From Dietzia aurantiaca (lineage in GTDB: Bacteria; Actinomycetota; Actinomycetes; Mycobacteriales; Mycobacteriaceae), in contig NZ_JAIFXZ010000008.1 of NCBI RefSeq assembly GCF_021033825.1, positions 1-64,000 of the forward strand: 64,000 bases of DNA. The letters are read 5' to 3'. This document shows positions 48,792 through 58,137 of this stretch, one piece after another; the stretch's first letter is position 1; the number at the start of each line of letters is the position of its first letter. The notes under the pieces are model-generated. The model had not been told where the DNA came from, did no database searches, and was given only the letters and a program-made list of their open reading frames with translations. The position numbers were made by a program, and so were the translations under genes.

Positions 48792-50714
48792 CTACGTCTC
48801 CCCGCGGAGGAACGGCGCGAGGGCGTCCAGCACGGCCGGGTCTTCGATCGTCGACGGCACAGCCACGTCCTCCTGGCCGTCCGCGATCTGCCGCATCGTC
48901 TTGCGCAGGATCTTGCCGGAGCGGGTCTTGGGCAGCCCCTGCACCACCGTGCAGTCCCGGAACGTGGCCACGGCGCCGATCTCGTCGCGCACCATGGCGA
49001 CCAGCTCCGCACGGAGTTCTTCGGGATCGCGCACCTCGCCCGACTTGAGCACGACGTAGCCGACCGGCCGCTGCCCCTTGAGCTGATCCTTCACGCCGAT
49101 CACCGCGGCCTCGGCCACGGCCGGGTGCTTGGCGATCACCGCCTCCATCGACCCGGTCGACAGCCGGTGCCCGGCCACGTTGATCACGTCGTCGGTCCGC
49201 CCCATCACGAAGACGTACCCGTCGGAATCGATGTACCCGCCGTCACCGGTCGCGTAGTAGCCCTCGAAGGTGGACATGTACGAGCTGATGAACCGCTCGT
49301 CGTCGTTCCACAGTCCGGCGAGCGTGCCCGGCGCCATCGGCAGCCGGATGGCCAGGTTGCCCTCCTGCCCGGCGGGCACCTCGATGCCCTCCCCGTCGAG
49401 CACGACCAGCGCGTAGCCGGGCACGGGCACGGTCGGCGACCCGGGCTTGATGGGCATGGGCTCGAGTCCGCGCAGGTTGGAGGCGATGGGCCAGCCGGTC
49501 TCGGTCTGCCACCAGTTGTCCACGACGGGCACGCCCAGCTTGTCGGTGGCCCACTGGTAGGTGTCGGGGTCGAGCCGCTCGCCGGCGCAGAACAGGGTGC
49601 GCAGCGCGGACAGGTCGTACTTGCCCACCTCGACGCCCTCGGGGTCCTCCTTGCGGATGGCCCGTACGGCGGTGGGGGCGGTGAACAGCGCGGTGGCCTC
49701 GTGCTCGGCGGCGACCCGCCAGAACGCGCCGGCGTCGGGCGTGCCGACGGGCTTGCCCTCGTAGATGATCGACGTGGCGCCGACGAGGAGCGGGGCGTAG
49801 ACGATGTAGGAGTGGCCCACCACCCAGCCGACGTCGGAGGCGGTCCACCACACGTCACCGGGCCGGACGCCGTAGACGTTGCCCATGGACCACGCGAGGG
49901 CCACCGCGTGGCCGCCGTTGTCGCGGACGACGCCCTTGGGCAGGCCGGTCGTGCCGGAGGTGTAGAGGATGTAGAGCGGGTCGGTGGCGGCGACCGGCAC
50001 GGGGTCGGCAGGAGTGGAGTCGACGACGACGTCGTCCCAGTAGCTCCACGTGGTTCCCGGGGTCTCAGGCAGCGTCTCGTCCGGGAACTGCTCGTGCCGT
50101 GGCGCCACGATGACCGCGCCCGGCGTGTGGCTGGTCAGCTCGAGCGCCTTGGTCACCATCGGGAAGTAGGGCACCTTGCGGGTGGGCTCGATCCCGCCGT
50201 GGGAGGTGACGATGACCTTGGGCCGGGCGTCGTCGATGCGGATCGCCAGCTCGGGGGCGGCGAATCCGCCGAAGACGACCGAGTGGACGGCGCCGAGGCG
50301 GGCGCAGGCGAGCATCGCGATGGCGGCGCGGGGCACCATCGGCATGTAGATCACCACACGGTCGCCCTTGCCCACGCCCTCGGCGGCCAGAGCGCCGGCG
50401 AACGCGGCGACCTGCTCCTGCAGCTGGGCGTAGGTGATGGTCTCCTTGACGCCGGTCACCGCGGAGTCCCAGATGTAAGCGGCCTGGTCGCCGCGGCCGG
50501 CGGCCACGTGCCGGTCGACGGCGTTGTAGCAGGTGTTGAGTTTGCCGTCGGGGAACCAGTGGTAGAAGGGTGCCTCGCTACCGTCGACGGCCCGCGTGGG
50601 CGGGGTGTCCCACTGGATCTCCTCGTGGGCGACCCCGAGCCAGAACGAGTCCGGATCCGTGATCGACTGCCGGTAGGCGGTGGCGTAGGCCGACGAGGCG
50701 GTGGTGTCCGACAT
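48792..50714 (-). CDS. prpE: Propionyl-CoA synthetase (acetyl-CoA synthetase family)
   Basis: Activates propionate (and perhaps acetate) to acyl-CoA through an adenylate. 640 residues. NTCYNAVDRHVAAGRGDQAA near residue 60 is the mark of the PrpE branch; AMP-binding motifs ILYTSGTTGLPKGVV (near 265) and YYATGDGGYIDSDGYVFVMG, and the acylation-site lysine in KTRSGKILRKTMRQ near residue 595. Its position 63 bases past accD3 on the same strand fits acyl-CoA metabolism; the preferred acid cannot be proved from sequence. Confidence 0.9.
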   Translation of the reverse strand: MSDTTASSAYATAYRQSITDPDSFWLGVAHEEIQWDTPPTRAVDGSEAPFYHWFPDGKLNTCYNAVDRHVAAGRGDQAAYIWDSAVTGVKETITYAQLQEQVAAFAGALAAEGVGKGDRVVIYMPMVPRAAIAMLACARLGAVHSVVFGGFAAPELAIRIDDARPKVIVTSHGGIEPTRKVPYFPMVTKALELTSHTPGAVIVAPRHEQFPDETLPETPGTTWSYWDDVVVDSTPADPVPVAATDPLYILYTSGTTGLPKGVVRDNGGHAVALAWSMGNVYGVRPGDVWWTASDVGWVVGHSYIVYAPLLVGATSIIYEGKPVGTPDAGAFWRVAAEHEATALFTAPTAVRAIRKEDPEGVEVGKYDLSALRTLFCAGERLDPDTYQWATDKLGVPVVDNWWQTETGWPIASNLRGLEPMPIKPGSPTVPVPGYALVVLDGEGIEVPAGQEGNLAIRLPMAPGTLAGLWNDDERFISSYMSTFEGYYATGDGGYIDSDGYVFVMGRTDDVINVAGHRLSTGSMEAVIAKHPAVAEAAVIGVKDQLKGQRPVGYVVLKSGEVRDPEELRAELVAMVRDEIGAVATFRDCTVVQGLPKTRSGKILRKTMRQIADGQEDVAVPSTIEDPAVLDALAPFLRGET

Positions 50715-50777
50715 CGCGTGTTCCCCTCACATGCGCGGGTGCGGCCGCCGACTACGCCGACGGTCTTGTGACGGGCT

Positions 50778-52334
50778 TCACTCTAGTGGCAGTCCGAGGC
50801 CGCGATAGCGGGAGATCCGTTCCGCATACCTCCGCTCAGGGGGACGCCGGCGCACCTCCACGACGGCGTTCGCCACGGCGTCGGCCAGGCGGTCGCAGAA
50901 GGCGTCGGGCTCGTCGGCGGCGTCGGGGCGCTCGGGCACCACGACGTCCACGATCCCGGCCTCCTGCAGGTCGGCGGAGGTGATGCCCTGCGAGCGCGCG
51001 ACCTCGGGGGCGCGGTCGGTCTCGTGGTACAGGATCGCGCTGGCGCCCTCGGGCGGGAGCGGGGCGAGCCAGCCGTGGCGCGCGCAGAGGACCCGGTCGG
51101 CCGGCAGGAGCGCGAGAGCCCCGCCGCCGGTGCCCTGGCCCATGATCACCGAGACGGTGGGGGTGGGCAGCGTGACGAGGTCGGCGAGACTACGGGCGAT
51201 CTCCCCGGCCAGGCCACCCTCCTCGGCCTCGCGGGACAGCGCGGCGCCGCGGGTGTCGATGAGCAGGACCAGAGGGACGCCCATCTCCGCGGCGATCCGC
51301 ATCCCGCGGCGAGCTGAACGCAGTGCGGAGGGGCCGAGCGGGTTCGTCTCGCTCTCGGCGTCGCGGTCCTGGGCGAGCACCACGGCGGACTGGCCCCGGA
51401 ACCGGGCCAGCGAGAGCAGGAGTGCGCCGCTGTCCTCGCCCTGGCCGGTGCCCGAGAGCGGGACGCGGTCGGGGGCGACGCGGGCCAGGAAGTCACGGGC
51501 GCCGGGGCGGTCAGGCCGGCGGGAGCGGGTGATGGCGTCCCAGGCGTCGGGCCGGGCGGGTTCGTCTGCCGCAGCGGCCCCGGCAGGCACGGCATCGGCG
51601 GTCGGGCCGGTGAGCGGGCCGCGGGGAGGGGCGGGCTCGTCGTCGCTCGGCGGGTCCTGGCACAGCACGCGCAGCGCGCGGGCGGTGAGATCGCGGACCC
51701 CCTCGGGCGGCAGGACGCCGTCGATCATCCCGCGCTCGGCGAGGTTCTCCGAGACCTGCACGCCCTCGGGGAACGGCGCGTCGTACAGGGCCTCGTAGAC
51801 GCGGGGGCCGAGGAAGCCGATGAGCGCGCCGGGCTCGGCCACCGACACGTGCCCGAGCGAGCCCCAGGAGGCGAACACGCCGCCGGTCGTGGGGTGGCGC
51901 AGGTAGACGAGGTACGGCAGGCCGGCGGATTTGTGGCCGGCCACAGCGGCGGAGATCTTGACCATCTGCAGGAAGGCCACGGTGCCCTCCTGCATGCGCG
52001 TGCCGCCGGAGGTGGGGGAGGCCAGGATCGGCAGTCCCTCGGCCGTGGCGCGCTCGATCGCGGCCACGATCCGCTCCGCGGCGGCGATGCCGATCGAGCC
52101 GGCGAGGAAGTCGAACTCGCACGCGATGATCACCACGCGCCGACCCTCGAGCGTGCCCTCGCCGGTGATCACGGACTCGTCGACCCCCGACTTCTCCGCC
52201 GCGCGATCGAGCGACTCGGAATAGCCGGGGACCGAATCGACCTGCGCGGAGCGCAGCGGCGGGCCGTCCCAGGAGTGGAACGAGCCGTCGTCGAGGACCA
52301 GGTCGAGGATCTGCCGCGCACCGATACGAGCCAT
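50778..52334 (-). CDS. accD3: Acyl-CoA carboxylase carboxyltransferase, fused beta/alpha halves (AccD3 type)
   Basis: 518 residues with two crotonase-like carboxyltransferase halves in one chain. The beta-type half (about 1-245: GEGTLEGRRVVIIACEFDFL, LASPTSGGTRMQEG, VEPGALIGFLGPRVYE-like) is joined through an Ala/Pro linker (about 250-285) to an alpha-type half (SARRGMRIAAEMGVPLVLLI, VIMGQGTGGGALALLPADRV). No zinc ribbon is seen. The ATG at 52334 (MARIGARQ) matches the family opening; longer starts add a disordered leader. The partner biotin carboxylase subunit is not in the window. Divergent from echA6, as in mycobacteria. Confidence 0.88.
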   Translation of the reverse strand: MARIGARQILDLVLDDGSFHSWDGPPLRSAQVDSVPGYSESLDRAAEKSGVDESVITGEGTLEGRRVVIIACEFDFLAGSIGIAAAERIVAAIERATAEGLPILASPTSGGTRMQEGTVAFLQMVKISAAVAGHKSAGLPYLVYLRHPTTGGVFASWGSLGHVSVAEPGALIGFLGPRVYEALYDAPFPEGVQVSENLAERGMIDGVLPPEGVRDLTARALRVLCQDPPSDDEPAPPRGPLTGPTADAVPAGAAAADEPARPDAWDAITRSRRPDRPGARDFLARVAPDRVPLSGTGQGEDSGALLLSLARFRGQSAVVLAQDRDAESETNPLGPSALRSARRGMRIAAEMGVPLVLLIDTRGAALSREAEEGGLAGEIARSLADLVTLPTPTVSVIMGQGTGGGALALLPADRVLCARHGWLAPLPPEGASAILYHETDRAPEVARSQGITSADLQEAGIVDVVVPERPDAADEPDAFCDRLADAVANAVVEVRRRPPERRYAERISRYRGLGLPLE

Positions 52335-52454
52335 GTCCACAATCGTACGGCGGCGCCCCGTCACCAGCGCGGACGGTCGATCCGCCGCTCGTGCCACGGA
52401 ATCCGATTCGCGGCCTGTCCCGCGGCGCCGCTCCACCGAAGTATCGTTTCGGTC

Positions 52455-53201
52455 ATGATCGTCTCCCGCCGAGATGGCGCCGTCGTCGTCGTCACCATCG
52501 ACCGTCACGAGTCCCGCAACTCCCTCGACGCCCGGGTCTGTACCGCCCTACGTGAGGCCGTCGAGGCGGCGGCCACCGAGGCCGACGCCGAGGATCCCGT
52601 GCGGGCGATCGTCATCACCGGCGCCGGGACCGCGTTCTGCGCAGGCGCGGACCTGTCCGGCGGCGTCTACAACTCGGACTTCGTCGACGCCCACGCCGCC
52701 ATGCTGCGGGCCGTCGAGGCGGTGCCGGTGCCGGTGATCGCGGCGGTCAACGGGCCGGCGATCGGCGCGGGCGTCCAGCTGGCCCTGGCCGCGGACCTGC
52801 GCGTTGTGGTGCCCGGTGCGGTCTTCGCGGTGCCGGTGGTCAAGGTGGGGCTCGCGCTGGACAACTGGACCATCAAGCGCCTGGCCAACGTCGTGGGTGG
52901 CGGGCACGCCCGCTCGGTGCTCATGACCGCGCGTCCGGTGGGGGCGGAGGAGGCGGCCCGGATCGGGCTCGCCAACGAGATCGGCGACCTGGACACCGCG
53001 ATGGAGCTCGCCGCGGAGCTCGCGCGCTCCGCGCCGCTGAGCCTCCGGCACATCAAGACCGTGATCAACGACGACGACGCCCGCCTCCTCCCGCGGGACG
53101 AACACACGGAGCTGCAGCAGAGGGCGTGGTACAGCGAGGACATGGCCGAGGCCCGGGCGGCGCGGCAGGAGAAGCGGCCGCCGGTCTTCCGGGGACGCTG
53201 A
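52455..53201 (+). CDS. echA6: EchA6-type crotonase, probably non-catalytic acyl-CoA binder
   Basis: 248 residues, crotonase fold: GTAFCAGADLSGGVYNSD and GPAIGAGVQLALAADLRVV form the oxyanion hole. Where active hydratases have Glu (GGGCEL and GQPEI-type positions), this protein has Gln (GAGVQLAL) and Val (FAVPVVKVGLALDNW), so both catalytic Glu are missing. M. tuberculosis EchA6 (Rv0905) similarly binds acyl-CoA without hydratase activity and is tied to mycolic-acid synthesis. It neighbours accD3 with a 120-base divergent spacer, the same arrangement as Rv0904c-Rv0905. Confidence 0.88.
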   Translation: MIVSRRDGAVVVVTIDRHESRNSLDARVCTALREAVEAAATEADAEDPVRAIVITGAGTAFCAGADLSGGVYNSDFVDAHAAMLRAVEAVPVPVIAAVNGPAIGAGVQLALAADLRVVVPGAVFAVPVVKVGLALDNWTIKRLANVVGGGHARSVLMTARPVGAEEAARIGLANEIGDLDTAMELAAELARSAPLSLRHIKTVINDDDARLLPRDEHTELQQRAWYSEDMAEARAARQEKRPPVFRGR

Positions 53202-53381
53202 CCGGCGCGGAACCGCTCCCCGCGGTAGGTGCCGCGCTCGTCTCCTCCGCGCGCGTAGAAAGAGGTGGTGCCTCCGGTGGCGCGACACGCTGGGTACTAT
53301 TCCAGCGCCCGACCCGGATCCCCCTGACGTGGGCGAGTGGCACGGCCCCGGGTACCGCGTGATCAGAAAGGCCGCCACCTG

Positions 53382-55019
53382 ATGGCCAGGCACTCCTCGT
53401 CGCCGCAGAGCTCCAACCCGACCGCCCGGCGGGTCGTGATCGTGGGGGCGGTGATCCTCGCCGTCGCACTGGTCGCAGGGCTGGTGGTCTCCGGTTTGGC
53501 CAAGGCGGGGATCGGCGGCTTCTGTGGCGATTCCGCCACGATCAGTGTGGCCGCGGAGCCGGACATCGCCGAGCATGTACGCACACTGGCCGAGCAGGCC
53601 GACAGCTGCCACGACTTCCGGGTGGAGGCCCTGAGTTCGGCCGATATCTCCGCCCGCGTCGCTGACCGCGGGGAGCTCCCCGACCTGTGGGTGCCCGATT
53701 CGGCGGTGCGGCTGTCCCAGGTCTCGCACGAGGTGCAGGTGCCGTTTGTCACCGTCCTCAACTCCGTGGCCGCCACGCCCGTGGTGATCGCCGCCCGCGA
53801 CACCCCGCTCGACTCCTCCACATGGGCCGCCGCACTGGCCACCCCCGGCCTGACGATGGGCGACCCGGTACGCTCCGGCATCGCCGACGCCCCGATCCTC
53901 GCCGCCACCTCCGAGGTCGAGGCGATGCGCTCGACCGACGACGCCCTGGGGGCGTCCATGGCGGCGCTCGCCCAGGGACAGGCCGGCCGTAGGGAGGTGC
54001 CGCCGTCCCAGCGTGAGATGCTCGACGCCGTGGTGGTCGACGGCGGGGCCGCGGTGGTGAGCGAGCAGCAGGCGGTGCTGGTGCAGAAGGACGCCCCCGA
54101 CGCCGGGCTCGAGTTGGTGCTGCCCAGGACCGGCGCGGTGTTCCTCACCTACCCGATGGCCGTGACGGTCCAGGACCCCACCCGTCGGGACGAGGTGACC
54201 GGCGCGGCCGAGGCACTGCGTGCGGCCACCACCTCCGAGGAGCACCTCGAGGCCCTGTCCGCGGACGGGTTCCGCACCGCCGACCGCGCTCCGCTCCCCG
54301 ACGGTGCCGGGGTGGGCGAGGTCGAGGCGCTCGTGGTCCGCGACCCCAACAGGGTGCACACCACGTTGCAGCGATGGCGGCTGCTGTCCATGCCGGGCCG
54401 CTCGTTGGTGTTGGTGGACACCTCCGGCTCCATGGACTTCGTGATGCCCGGCACCGACCAGACCCGCATCCAGGCGCTGGTGGGCACCGCCACTGCCGGG
54501 CTGGGGCAATTCCCCGACGACGCCGCGCTGGGTCTGTGGGCCTTCGGCGGGGCCGCCGGCCGGAACGGGCTGCCGTATTCCGAGGTGGCGCCGCTCCAAC
54601 GACTGGACCTCCCCGTCGACGGCGGTGGCACGTACCGCGACACGCTCGCCGGCTCACTCGGCACGCTGCCGGGCCTGGTGGGCGGGGAGACCGACCTCTA
54701 CCGCACCGTGCTCGATGCCTACGACATGGTCCGGGACTCCTACGACCCCAACATGATCAACTCGATCATCGTGATCTCCGACGGCGCCAACGACGCCACG
54801 TCCTCGCTCGGCCGGGAGGACTTCCTGGCGCAGCTGCGCGAGCGCGTGGACCCCTCCCGCCCGGTCGTGGTGGTGACGATCGGCCTGCTCGAGGACGCCG
54901 ACCCCGCGACCCTGGCCGAGATCGGTCAGGCCACCGGCGGCAGCAGCCACATCGCCAGGACTCCGGAGGAGATCGTCAGGGTGTTCGCCCAGGCGATCGG
55001 CCAGAGGGGCGGTGCCTGA
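53382..55019 (+). CDS. Membrane-anchored protein: solute-binding-like domain plus von Willebrand A domain
   Basis: 545 residues. N-terminal membrane anchor or signal (RRVVIVGAVILAVALVAGLV, about 14-40), then an extracytoplasmic domain (about 45-330) resembling a periplasmic solute-binding protein (ISVAAEPDIAEHVRTLAEQA, LPDLWVPDSAVRL), then a VWA domain (about 340-535) with an intact MIDAS motif LVLVDTSGSMDF and VISDGANDATSS. VWA domains bind partners through a metal. The architecture occurs in actinobacteria but no function is established. ATG at 53382 with AGAAAGG upstream; monocistronic, ending at a terminator. Confidence 0.8.
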   Translation: MARHSSSPQSSNPTARRVVIVGAVILAVALVAGLVVSGLAKAGIGGFCGDSATISVAAEPDIAEHVRTLAEQADSCHDFRVEALSSADISARVADRGELPDLWVPDSAVRLSQVSHEVQVPFVTVLNSVAATPVVIAARDTPLDSSTWAAALATPGLTMGDPVRSGIADAPILAATSEVEAMRSTDDALGASMAALAQGQAGRREVPPSQREMLDAVVVDGGAAVVSEQQAVLVQKDAPDAGLELVLPRTGAVFLTYPMAVTVQDPTRRDEVTGAAEALRAATTSEEHLEALSADGFRTADRAPLPDGAGVGEVEALVVRDPNRVHTTLQRWRLLSMPGRSLVLVDTSGSMDFVMPGTDQTRIQALVGTATAGLGQFPDDAALGLWAFGGAAGRNGLPYSEVAPLQRLDLPVDGGGTYRDTLAGSLGTLPGLVGGETDLYRTVLDAYDMVRDSYDPNMINSIIVISDGANDATSSLGREDFLAQLRERVDPSRPVVVVTIGLLEDADPATLAEIGQATGGSSHIARTPEEIVRVFAQAIGQRGGA

Positions 55020-55062
55020 GGCATCCTCAGGTAGCCCTCAGGGCGAGCCCGCCCCCATGTGA

Positions 55063-55097
55063 GGTGGCCGCATCCCCACGATGGGGGTGCGGCCACC
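55063..55097 (+). terminator. Terminator after the VWA gene
   Basis: A 15-bp stem with one G-T wobble (GGTGGCCGCATCCCC and its complement) and a 5-base loop, 43 bases after the stop. Confidence 0.85.
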
Positions 55098-55237
55098 GGG
55101 CATTTCGCGGCGGTCGGCGGAAACTGTGCGTTTTGTGTGGGCGTCATCATGTGCTGCGTGTCACACTTCCCGGGTCAATGTCTGTGAGTCGCATCACTAC
55201 CGCGGTGTGGCTTGAGAACCCGAAACGGAGGATCTCC

Positions 55238-55600
55238 GTGTCCCAACCACAAGACCCGTCGGCCGGGGGCGCGTCACGGCGCACACCGGATGCGGCGGAG
55301 TTCGCGGCCATGCAGGCCAGCCCAGAGTTCCAGGAACTGCGCAGCAGATTCCGGTCGTTCGTGTTCCCGATGACGATCGCGTTCCTCGTCTGGTACTTCC
55401 TCTACGTGCTCCTGTCGATCTACGCGACGGGCTTCATGGGCACCAAGGTGTTCGGCAACATCACCTGGGGCCTGATCATCGGCCTCGGGCAGTTCGTCAC
55501 CACCTTCCTCATCACCTTCCTGTACATCCGGTTCGCCAACCGGCAGATCGACCCCCGCGCGGAAGCCATCCGCCTCGAGCTGGAAGGTGAGGCTGCCTGA
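55238..55600 (+). CDS. DUF485 membrane protein, partner of ActP
   Basis: 120 residues. A soluble start ending in ASPEFQELRSRFRSFVFPMT, the DUF485 signature, then two membrane helices (about 50-72 IAFLVWYFLYVLLSIYA and 85-105 WGLIIGLGQFVTTFLITFLY). DUF485 proteins almost always precede acetate symporters, as here: its stop overlaps the actP ATG (TGATG). GTG start at 55238 with ACGGAGGAT upstream. Confidence 0.9.
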   Translation: MSQPQDPSAGGASRRTPDAAEFAAMQASPEFQELRSRFRSFVFPMTIAFLVWYFLYVLLSIYATGFMGTKVFGNITWGLIIGLGQFVTTFLITFLYIRFANRQIDPRAEAIRLELEGEAA

Positions 55601-57219
55601 TGGACTGGCTGATCAACATTCGTGAACTGGCGCCCGGCGAAGAGGTGGGCAGCACGCTGCTCAACATGGTCGTCTTCGGCATCTTCATCGTGGTGACCAT
55701 GGCCCTGGTACTGCGGGCCTCCAAGTCCACCAAGTCCGCCAAGGACTTCTACACCGGTGGCTCGAGCTTCACCGGGCCCCAGAACGGCTTCGCCATCGCC
55801 GGCGACTACCTGTCGGCCGCCTCGTTCCTCGGCATCGCCGGCGCCATCGCCATCAACGGCTACGACGGGTTCCTGTACTCGATCGGCTTCCTCGTGGCCT
55901 GGCTCGTCGCCCTCATGCTGGTGGCCGAGCTCATGCGCAATACCGGCCGCTTCACCATGGCCGACGTGCTGAGCTTTCGTCTCCAGCAGCGGCCCGTCCG
56001 CATGGCGGCCGCCCTGGCCACTCTCGCGGTGTGCCTGTTCTACCTGATCGCGCAGATGGCGGGCGCCGGCGGCCTGGTGGCGCTGCTGCTCAACATCAAC
56101 GACTCCACCGGCCAGGCTCTCGTCGTGGCCGCGGTCGGCGTCCTGATGATCGTCTACGTCCTGGTGGGCGGCATGAAGGGCACCACCTATGTGCAGATGG
56201 TCAAGGCGGTCCTGCTCGTCGGCGGCGTGCTGATCATGTGCCTGCTCGTGCTGGTCGCGGTTCGCGGCAACTTCTCGGCGCTGCTGGGTGAGGCCGTGGC
56301 CAACTCCGGTAAGGACCTTCTCCAGCCGGGCCAGCAGTACGGCGCCACCGAGACGTCCAAGCTGGACTTCATCTCGCTGTCCATCGCGCTGGTCTTCGGC
56401 ACCGCCGGCCTTCCGCACGTGCTGATGCGCTTCTACACCGTGCCCACGGCCAAGGAAGCCCGTCGTTCGGTGACCTGGGCGATCGCGCTCATCGGCGCCT
56501 TCTACCTCTTCACCCTCGTCCTGGGCTTCGGCGCCGCCGCCATGGTGGGGCCGGAGGTCATCAGCTCCGCGCCCGGCGGCGTGAACTCGGCGGCCCCGCT
56601 GCTGGCCTTCGCCCTGGGCGGCGAGATCTTCCTGGGCATCATCTCCGCGGTGGCGTTCGCGACGATCCTCGCCGTGGTGGCGGGCCTGGCGATCACCGCC
56701 TCGGCCTCGTTCGCTCACGATATCTACAACGGCGTGATCAAGCACGGTCAGGCATCGGAGCAGTCGCAGCTGCGGGTCTCGCGGATCACCGTGGTGGTGA
56801 TCGGCATCCTGTCGATCGTCATGGGCATCGGCGCCATGGGTCAGAACATCGCGTTCCTCGTCGCCCTGGCCTTCGCCGTGGCGGCCTCGGCCAACCTGCC
56901 GACGATCCTGTACTCGCTGTTCTGGAAGCGGTTCAACACGACCGGCGCGCTGTTCTCCATGTACGGCGGCCTGATCAGCACGCTGGTGCTGATCGCGCTC
57001 TCGCCGGCCGTGTCCGGCAGCGAGAAGTCGATGATCTCGAGCGTGGACTTCTCGATCTTCCCGCTCTCGAACCCGGGCATCATCTCGATCCCGCTGGCGT
57101 TCCTGCTGGGCATCATCGGCACGTTCCTCGGGAAGAAGGACGAGTTCCCCGAGAAGCGGGTCGAGATGGAGGTCCGGTCCCTCACGGGCGTGGGCGTGGA
57201 GAAGACGATCTCTCACTGA
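55600..57219 (+). CDS. actP: Cation/acetate symporter, ActP (sodium:solute symporter family)
   Basis: Imports acetate or other short monocarboxylates with a cation. 539 residues, about 13 helices. The SSF landmarks are GGSSFTGPQNGFAIAGDYLS, SFLGIAGAIAINGYDGFLYS, FGTAGLPHVLMRFYTVPTAK and FAVAASANLPTILYSLFWKR, all as in ActP. Coupled to the DUF485 gene. It supplies substrate for acyl-CoA synthetases such as PrpE nearby. Terminator follows 30 bases after the stop. Confidence 0.93.
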   Translation: MDWLINIRELAPGEEVGSTLLNMVVFGIFIVVTMALVLRASKSTKSAKDFYTGGSSFTGPQNGFAIAGDYLSAASFLGIAGAIAINGYDGFLYSIGFLVAWLVALMLVAELMRNTGRFTMADVLSFRLQQRPVRMAAALATLAVCLFYLIAQMAGAGGLVALLLNINDSTGQALVVAAVGVLMIVYVLVGGMKGTTYVQMVKAVLLVGGVLIMCLLVLVAVRGNFSALLGEAVANSGKDLLQPGQQYGATETSKLDFISLSIALVFGTAGLPHVLMRFYTVPTAKEARRSVTWAIALIGAFYLFTLVLGFGAAAMVGPEVISSAPGGVNSAAPLLAFALGGEIFLGIISAVAFATILAVVAGLAITASASFAHDIYNGVIKHGQASEQSQLRVSRITVVVIGILSIVMGIGAMGQNIAFLVALAFAVAASANLPTILYSLFWKRFNTTGALFSMYGGLISTLVLIALSPAVSGSEKSMISSVDFSIFPLSNPGIISIPLAFLLGIIGTFLGKKDEFPEKRVEMEVRSLTGVGVEKTISH

Positions 57220-57248
57220 TCGCCCACTCCACACGGAGATTCCCCACC

Positions 57249-57284
57249 GGCCCGCCCGGTCGTCACGAGACGGCCGGGCGGGCC
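57249..57284 (+). terminator. Terminator after actP
   Basis: A 15-bp stem with one G-T wobble (GGCCCGCCCGGTCGT and its complement) and a 6-base loop CACGAG. Confidence 0.85.
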
Positions 57285-57357
57285 GCGTCATGTCGCGAGG
57301 TGGGTGTGAGCGACTACCCTCGGTGAGCACCACAGGAGAATCGGAGGCGGTAAGACG

Positions 57358-57918
57358 ATGTATCCCGGACAGGACGACCAGACCCGACGCATGGGGCACC
57401 AGCCTGATTCGCGCGCCTATTCGCAGATGGGCGGCGGCCAGGGTTACGACGACGGCTACGCGACAGGTAGCTACCCGGCCGATGATGGCTACGAGCCGGC
57501 CCCCGAGCCCAGGCGTGGCCCGCCGGTGGACGTGGGCAAGTTCATCGGCAGCGTGGTGGCCACCGCGCTGGTCGCGGCAATCGCCGGCTGGCTGATCGCC
57601 TGGGTGGTGGAGGCGGTGTTCAACCGTTTCGGCCAACCGTGGGCCAATGGCGGTAATACACCCACCATGTACGCGATCTACGGTGCGGTGGCGGCGATCC
57701 TGGCCGGTCTGCTCTGGTACCTCCTGTTGGTGGGCACAGCCAACCCGCAGCAGTTCTTCTCCTGGACCGTGGGACTGCTGACCGTGGCAGCGGTGGCGCT
57801 GCCGCTGCTACTGACGGTCCCGTTCCTCGACGGTGTGGCGGCGGCGATCGTCAACCTGTGCATCGGCCTGCCGATCCTGGCGCTGACGAGCGCGTTCTCG
57901 TCGACGATCAGGCGATAG
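57358..57918 (+). CDS. DUF6069-like membrane protein
   Basis: 186 residues. A Tyr/Gly/Asp-rich cytosolic N-terminus of about 55 (YPGQDDQTRRMGHQPDSRAY, GYDDGYATGSYPADDGYEP) and four membrane helices (about 60-82, 104-125, 134-153, 158-180), the layout of DUF6069 proteins. ATG with CGGAGGCGG upstream. Function unknown. The 341-base gap that follows (57919-58259) holds the gene remnant listed next. Confidence 0.75.
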   Translation: MYPGQDDQTRRMGHQPDSRAYSQMGGGQGYDDGYATGSYPADDGYEPAPEPRRGPPVDVGKFIGSVVATALVAAIAGWLIAWVVEAVFNRFGQPWANGGNTPTMYAIYGAVAAILAGLLWYLLLVGTANPQQFFSWTVGLLTVAAVALPLLLTVPFLDGVAAAIVNLCIGLPILALTSAFSSTIRR

Positions 57919-57975
57919 TCACCGCCAGCGGCCGAGCCCGGGGTGAGAACTACGCCAGGTGGGATTGGAGAGTCA

Positions 57976-58137
57976 CTAGGTCGACACGTCGTCGTTGGCC
58001 AGTGTCCGGATGGGTCTTTGCCCGTCCAGCAGTCGCCCCACCTCATCGTAGGGATCCACCGGGGTCAGGATACGGGTGCAGGGGACGGCCGGATTCAAGA
58101 ATGCCGGGGCTGCTGGCCCCAGCACAACGTTCACGGC
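57976..58137 (-). pseudogene. Decayed copy of the DPxFW secreted-protein family
   Basis: Translation of the minus strand gives a 53-codon open stretch (AVNVVLGPAAPAFLNPAVPC followed by TRILTPVDPYDEVG and a stop at 57976-57978). It lines up with GPGDPGFWDPAVVGTRVLTP of the intact gene at 60106, including GPxxPxF, NPAV/DPAV, TR[IV]LTPV[DE]P. The family Trp has become Leu, both cysteines of the intact copies are not aligned, a stop lies directly upstream in frame and no signal peptide is found. Most likely a relic of a duplicated gene; a short diverged functional gene is less likely. Confidence 0.6.
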
